Source: JAKFDK01 sp036676195 (GTDB lineage: Bacteria; Bacillota; Sulfobacillia; Symbiobacteriales; ZC4RG38). Taken from it: a stretch of 6,935 bases of DNA. The notes beneath the pieces were generated by a model. The model worked only from the letters and a program-made list of their open reading frames with translations. It did not search any database and was not told the origin of the DNA. Within the stretch, counting starts at the first letter, position 1, and each line of letters opens with the position of its first letter. Of the stretch, positions 5,703 through 6,935 are shown in pieces. Location: contig JAKFDK010000001.1 of the NCBI GenBank assembly GCA_036676195.1, forward strand, positions 1-6,935, read 5' to 3'. The position numbers were made by a program, and so were the translations under genes.

Positions 5703-6446
5703 ATGAAGGTGCCCGAAGGTAACCTGAGCCAATCGATGATCAAACCTAGCAGCCCGCTTGAAGCCTACCCAACCGGCCAGCAAGCCAGTGCTGGTCACAA
5801 ACGGGCCAGGAGAGTTCCCCAGGTCCCAGGCAAAAAAAACATGCACTGCTACGGTCTTCTGTTCGCCTTCACTGGTATTAGCCGGTCAACTCTACAGCGA
5901 ATCGAACAGGGCTGCGATATGCGCACCATGGACTCGTGGCTCAGGCAATTCGCCCGCGGCTATGGTGTGAGTGAAGCCGAGTTGTTGGAAGGGCAGACCC
6001 CAAAAGGCTTGTTTGAATGGCGCATTCGGATGGCTGACCGAAGCGAGCACCTACGGCTGCTCATGTGTTCACCCCAGGAAAGGGCTAAGCTGGCCCTAGA
6101 TTTCCTGTCTGACCAGTTTCCGAACTGCCTGGATCTGAGGCGTCTGGCGACAGCCTCACTTCTTCCGCTTTCAGAAGTAGAGGCAGCCATCCGGTTGTGG
6201 CGGGTATCCCAACCCGACCTGACAACGGCAGCCATGCTCGCGGAAGGGCTCCACATTCTCACCGGCATAAGTCGCCAGTGGTTGCTTTTTGGCAGCTTCA
6301 ACACGGACAAGGCCCGCGGGCTGGCTGCCGCCTCTCGCCTGCCCAGAGTGGCGGTGGGCGCACAAGGTGCCCGCCCGGCAGCTTCGGTGGAGCCTGGCGA
6401 AGGACCTTATGGCCGTGTTGGACCGCACCGCCGGCCAGGAAATTGA
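5703..6446 (+). CDS. Degenerate XRE-like helix-turn-helix regulator, probably frameshifted near its 3' end
   Basis: This is the only sizeable plus-strand gene apart from the transposase. Residues 58-96 are the second half of an XRE domain: GISRSTLQRIEQG, then MDSWLRQFARGYGVSEAELL. The expected first helix and the turn before GISRS are not recognisable; residues 1-55 are Pro/Lys/Gly-rich without family character. A helical region follows (HLRLLMCSPQERAKLALDFL, 117-136) and then an LRRLATASLLPLSEVEAAIR segment that may be a second helix-turn-helix (145-164). No good ribosome-binding site precedes ATG 5703. After about residue 210 the product becomes low complexity, while the +1 frame continues as WSLAKDLMAVLDRTAGQEID and stops at 6471, so the original end was probably 6471. 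It is divergent from the aminopeptidase. It is likely a decaying regulator gene. Confidence 0.55.
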   Translation: MKVPEGNLSQSMIKPSSPLEAYPTGQQASAGHKRARRVPQVPGKKNMHCYGLLFAFTGISRSTLQRIEQGCDMRTMDSWLRQFARGYGVSEAELLEGQTPKGLFEWRIRMADRSEHLRLLMCSPQERAKLALDFLSDQFPNCLDLRRLATASLLPLSEVEAAIRLWRVSQPDLTTAAMLAEGLHILTGISRQWLLFGSFNTDKARGLAAASRLPRVAVGAQGARPAASVEPGEGPYGRVGPHRRPGN

Positions 6447-6451
6447 TGCCG

Positions 6452-6559
6452 CTAAAACGCGCAGGGCCTAATTGGGCTTCCGGGCGCCGCCAAAGCGGCC
6501 GAAGAAAACGCAAGGGACAGAAGGAGAATCGCCAGAGTCATGCATAAAGCACGCTGCAC
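6452..6559 (-). CDS. 35-residue ORF with N-terminal signal peptide
   Basis: A GTG at 6559-6557 sits seven bases after a near-perfect ribosome-binding site AGGAGGG (6573-6567). It begins a 35-residue peptide: a short N-region (MQRALC), a hydrophobic core MTLAILLLSLAFSSAALA, and a signal peptidase I-type site ALA|AP, leaving only about 11 residues (APGSPIRPCAF). It starts two bases after the stop of the upstream fragment, as in an operon. Its 3' end overlaps the 3' end of the plus-strand HTH gene by 20 bases. It could be a small exported peptide, such as a pro-pheromone, or the leftover signal sequence of a secreted protein whose body was lost in a rearrangement. No family is recognisable. Confidence 0.45.
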   Translation of the reverse strand: MQRALCMTLAILLLSLAFSSAALAAPGSPIRPCAF

Positions 6560-6561
6560 GG

Positions 6562-6777
6562 TTAAGCCCTCCTACTGACTTTCGTCTTCGCCCGTCCGCA
6601 GAATTCTGCTTGGCCGTCCGGCGCCGTAACCTCGTCTACCACCTTCAGCACTGCTTCCGGAGCTTTGAGATACAGCTTGTTCAGTGCCTCTTTGATCTCG
6701 TCGGCAAGGTCATACGCTAGAGTCCCAACCCGTGGTGTAAATTCGGTGGACCGATAATAAATCGGCCACTTGGACAT
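6562..6777 (-). pseudogene. 3' remnant of a minus-strand gene interrupted by the insertion sequence
   Basis: The open frame encodes 71 residues, but only the last 54 or so look native: TLAYDLADEIKEALNKLYLK, then an APEAVLKVVDEVTAPDG segment and a basic end KTKVSRRA. The first residues (MSKWPIYYRSTEF) are encoded by DNA that belongs to the left end of the IS256-type element, and ATG 6777 has no spaced ribosome-binding site. I therefore read it as the C-terminal part of a longer gene cut by the IS at about 6730. It stops two bases before the start of the signal-peptide ORF. The family is not recognised; a helical, soluble C-terminal domain is all that can be said. Confidence 0.45.
6567..6573 (-). 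promoter_or_regulatory. Ribosome-binding site of the 35-codon signal-peptide ORF
   Basis: AGGAGGG on the minus strand, seven bases before GTG 6559. It is one of the strongest Shine-Dalgarno sequences in the window and the main reason to take this very short ORF seriously. It lies inside the last codons of the upstream gene fragment. Confidence 0.6.
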
Positions 6778-6849
6778 CCTTAGCGTGATCAGCTTCCAGA
6801 CCGAACACGCTGAGGAGGATTATTCCAAGTGGCCATTAACAGGATGTCC
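6764..6849 (+). repeat. Interleaved inverted repeats in the transposase leader, covering both candidate start codons
   Basis: Pair 1 is an 11-bp perfect inverted repeat: GGCCACTTGGA (6764-6774) and TCCAAGTGGCC (6824-6834), the latter containing the GTG start at 6829. Pair 2 is a 9-bp perfect inverted repeat: GGACATCCT (6772-6780) and AGGATGTCC (6841-6849), the latter containing ATG 6844. The pairs are ordered A-B-A'-B', so they are interleaved and share bases 6772-6774. A further AGCGTG/CACGCT hairpin (6782-6787/6806-6811) lies just before the ribosome-binding site. The likely role is sequestration of the starts in read-through RNA. Confidence 0.6.
6812..6818 (+). promoter_or_regulatory. Ribosome-binding site of the transposase; favours the GTG start
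   Basis: GAGGAGG is a near-perfect Shine-Dalgarno sequence. It is 10 bases from GTG 6829 but 25 bases from ATG 6844, so GTG is the more likely start although ATG begins the recognisable MSLLDLL segment. Confidence 0.65.
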
Positions 6850-6935
6850 CTTCTTGACTTGCTTCATAAGGCTGGGATTGATGGAGACGTAGATTTTTTG
6901 CGCGAAGGATTGAAAGTACTGGCCCAGGCTGTCAT
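6829..6935 (+). CDS. IS256-family (mutator-type) transposase, N-terminal fragment
   Basis: The 35 visible codons contain the N-terminal signature of IS256/mutator-type DDE transposases: MSLLDLLHKAGIDGD followed by VDFLREGLKVLAQAV. The family typically reads DFLREGV-RVLAQA at this place. The catalytic residues lie beyond the right edge. GTG 6829 adds VAINR before the first ATG and is chosen because of the ribosome-binding site spacing. The gene is interrupted only by the window end and shows no sign of decay in the visible part. Confidence 0.78.
   Translation, partial: MAINRMSLLDLLHKAGIDGDVDFLREGLKVLAQAV

Larger units (their letters stand above)
6733..6935 (+). mobile_element. IS256-family insertion sequence, left end (runs off the window)
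   Basis: The element is identified by its transposase N-terminus (6829 onward). The left boundary is approximate. I place it near GTGGTGTAAATT (6732-6743) because IS256-type ends often carry a GTGTAAA-like terminal repeat and because the native-looking minus-strand coding region stops making sense there. The right terminal repeat and the target duplication are outside the window, so neither boundary nor duplication can be checked here. About 95 bases of leader precede the transposase and contain strong inverted repeats. Confidence 0.55.

Noticed and set aside
6472..6720. Plus-strand open frame of 82 codons
   Set aside because: Mixed composition, no ribosome-binding site, and opposite to the better supported minus-strand fragment and signal-peptide ORF.
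6751..6765. Small hairpin CCGAT-AATAA-ATCGG in the IS leader
   Set aside because: Only five base pairs with an A/T loop; too weak to call a terminator or site alone.

Overview
The window is a GC-rich bacterial segment. Ribosome-binding sites are purine-rich and GTG and TTG starts are frequent. Together with an M29 aminopeptidase, XRE/TPR-type genes and Tad pilus genes, this suggests a high-GC member of the Bacillota (Symbiobacterium- or Moorella-like clostridia). That is inference from style and gene content, not a taxonomic identification. Almost every coding region lies on the minus strand, so the transcripts read from right to left.

Positions 1-1994 (minus) hold the start of a Flp/Tad pilus operon in the order cpaB (RcpC-like) - cpaE (TadZ-like) - cpaF (TadA-like ATPase, cut by the left edge). 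The genes overlap by 4 and 14 bases. The operon has a convincing sigma70/sigmaA-type promoter at 2044-2072 and cpaB begins with TTG. Unusually, the CpaE-like protein has lost both lysines of the ParA-type deviant Walker A loop.

Positions 2210-5476 (minus) form a second tightly packed cluster: an M29-family metallo-aminopeptidase, a 110-residue TPR-like protein, an XRE helix-turn-helix protein, a diverged second copy of the TPR-like protein, then a helix-rich stretch that changes reading frame twice before continuing as a 237-residue TPR-like protein. The XRE gene is flanked by the two paralogous TPR-like genes. The part between about 3420 and 2925 looks like one ancestral TPR protein broken by frameshifts, or a set of very small coupled genes. 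XRE plus TPR next to an aminopeptidase recalls peptide-sensing regulators, but this is a hypothesis.

Positions 5477-5702 contain a perfect intrinsic terminator on the minus strand, upstream of the peptidase and with no intact gene feeding it, plus other small hairpins. Positions 5703-6471 (plus) carry an XRE-like gene with an eroded N-terminus and a frameshift near the C-terminus.

Positions 6452-6935 are a junction zone. They hold a 35-codon minus-strand ORF with an excellent ribosome-binding site and a textbook signal peptide, then the 3' part of a minus-strand gene apparently cut by a mobile element, then the left end of an IS256-family insertion sequence whose transposase runs off the right edge. 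Two interleaved inverted repeats in the IS leader each cover one candidate transposase start codon. No tRNA, rRNA or CRISPR array was seen.
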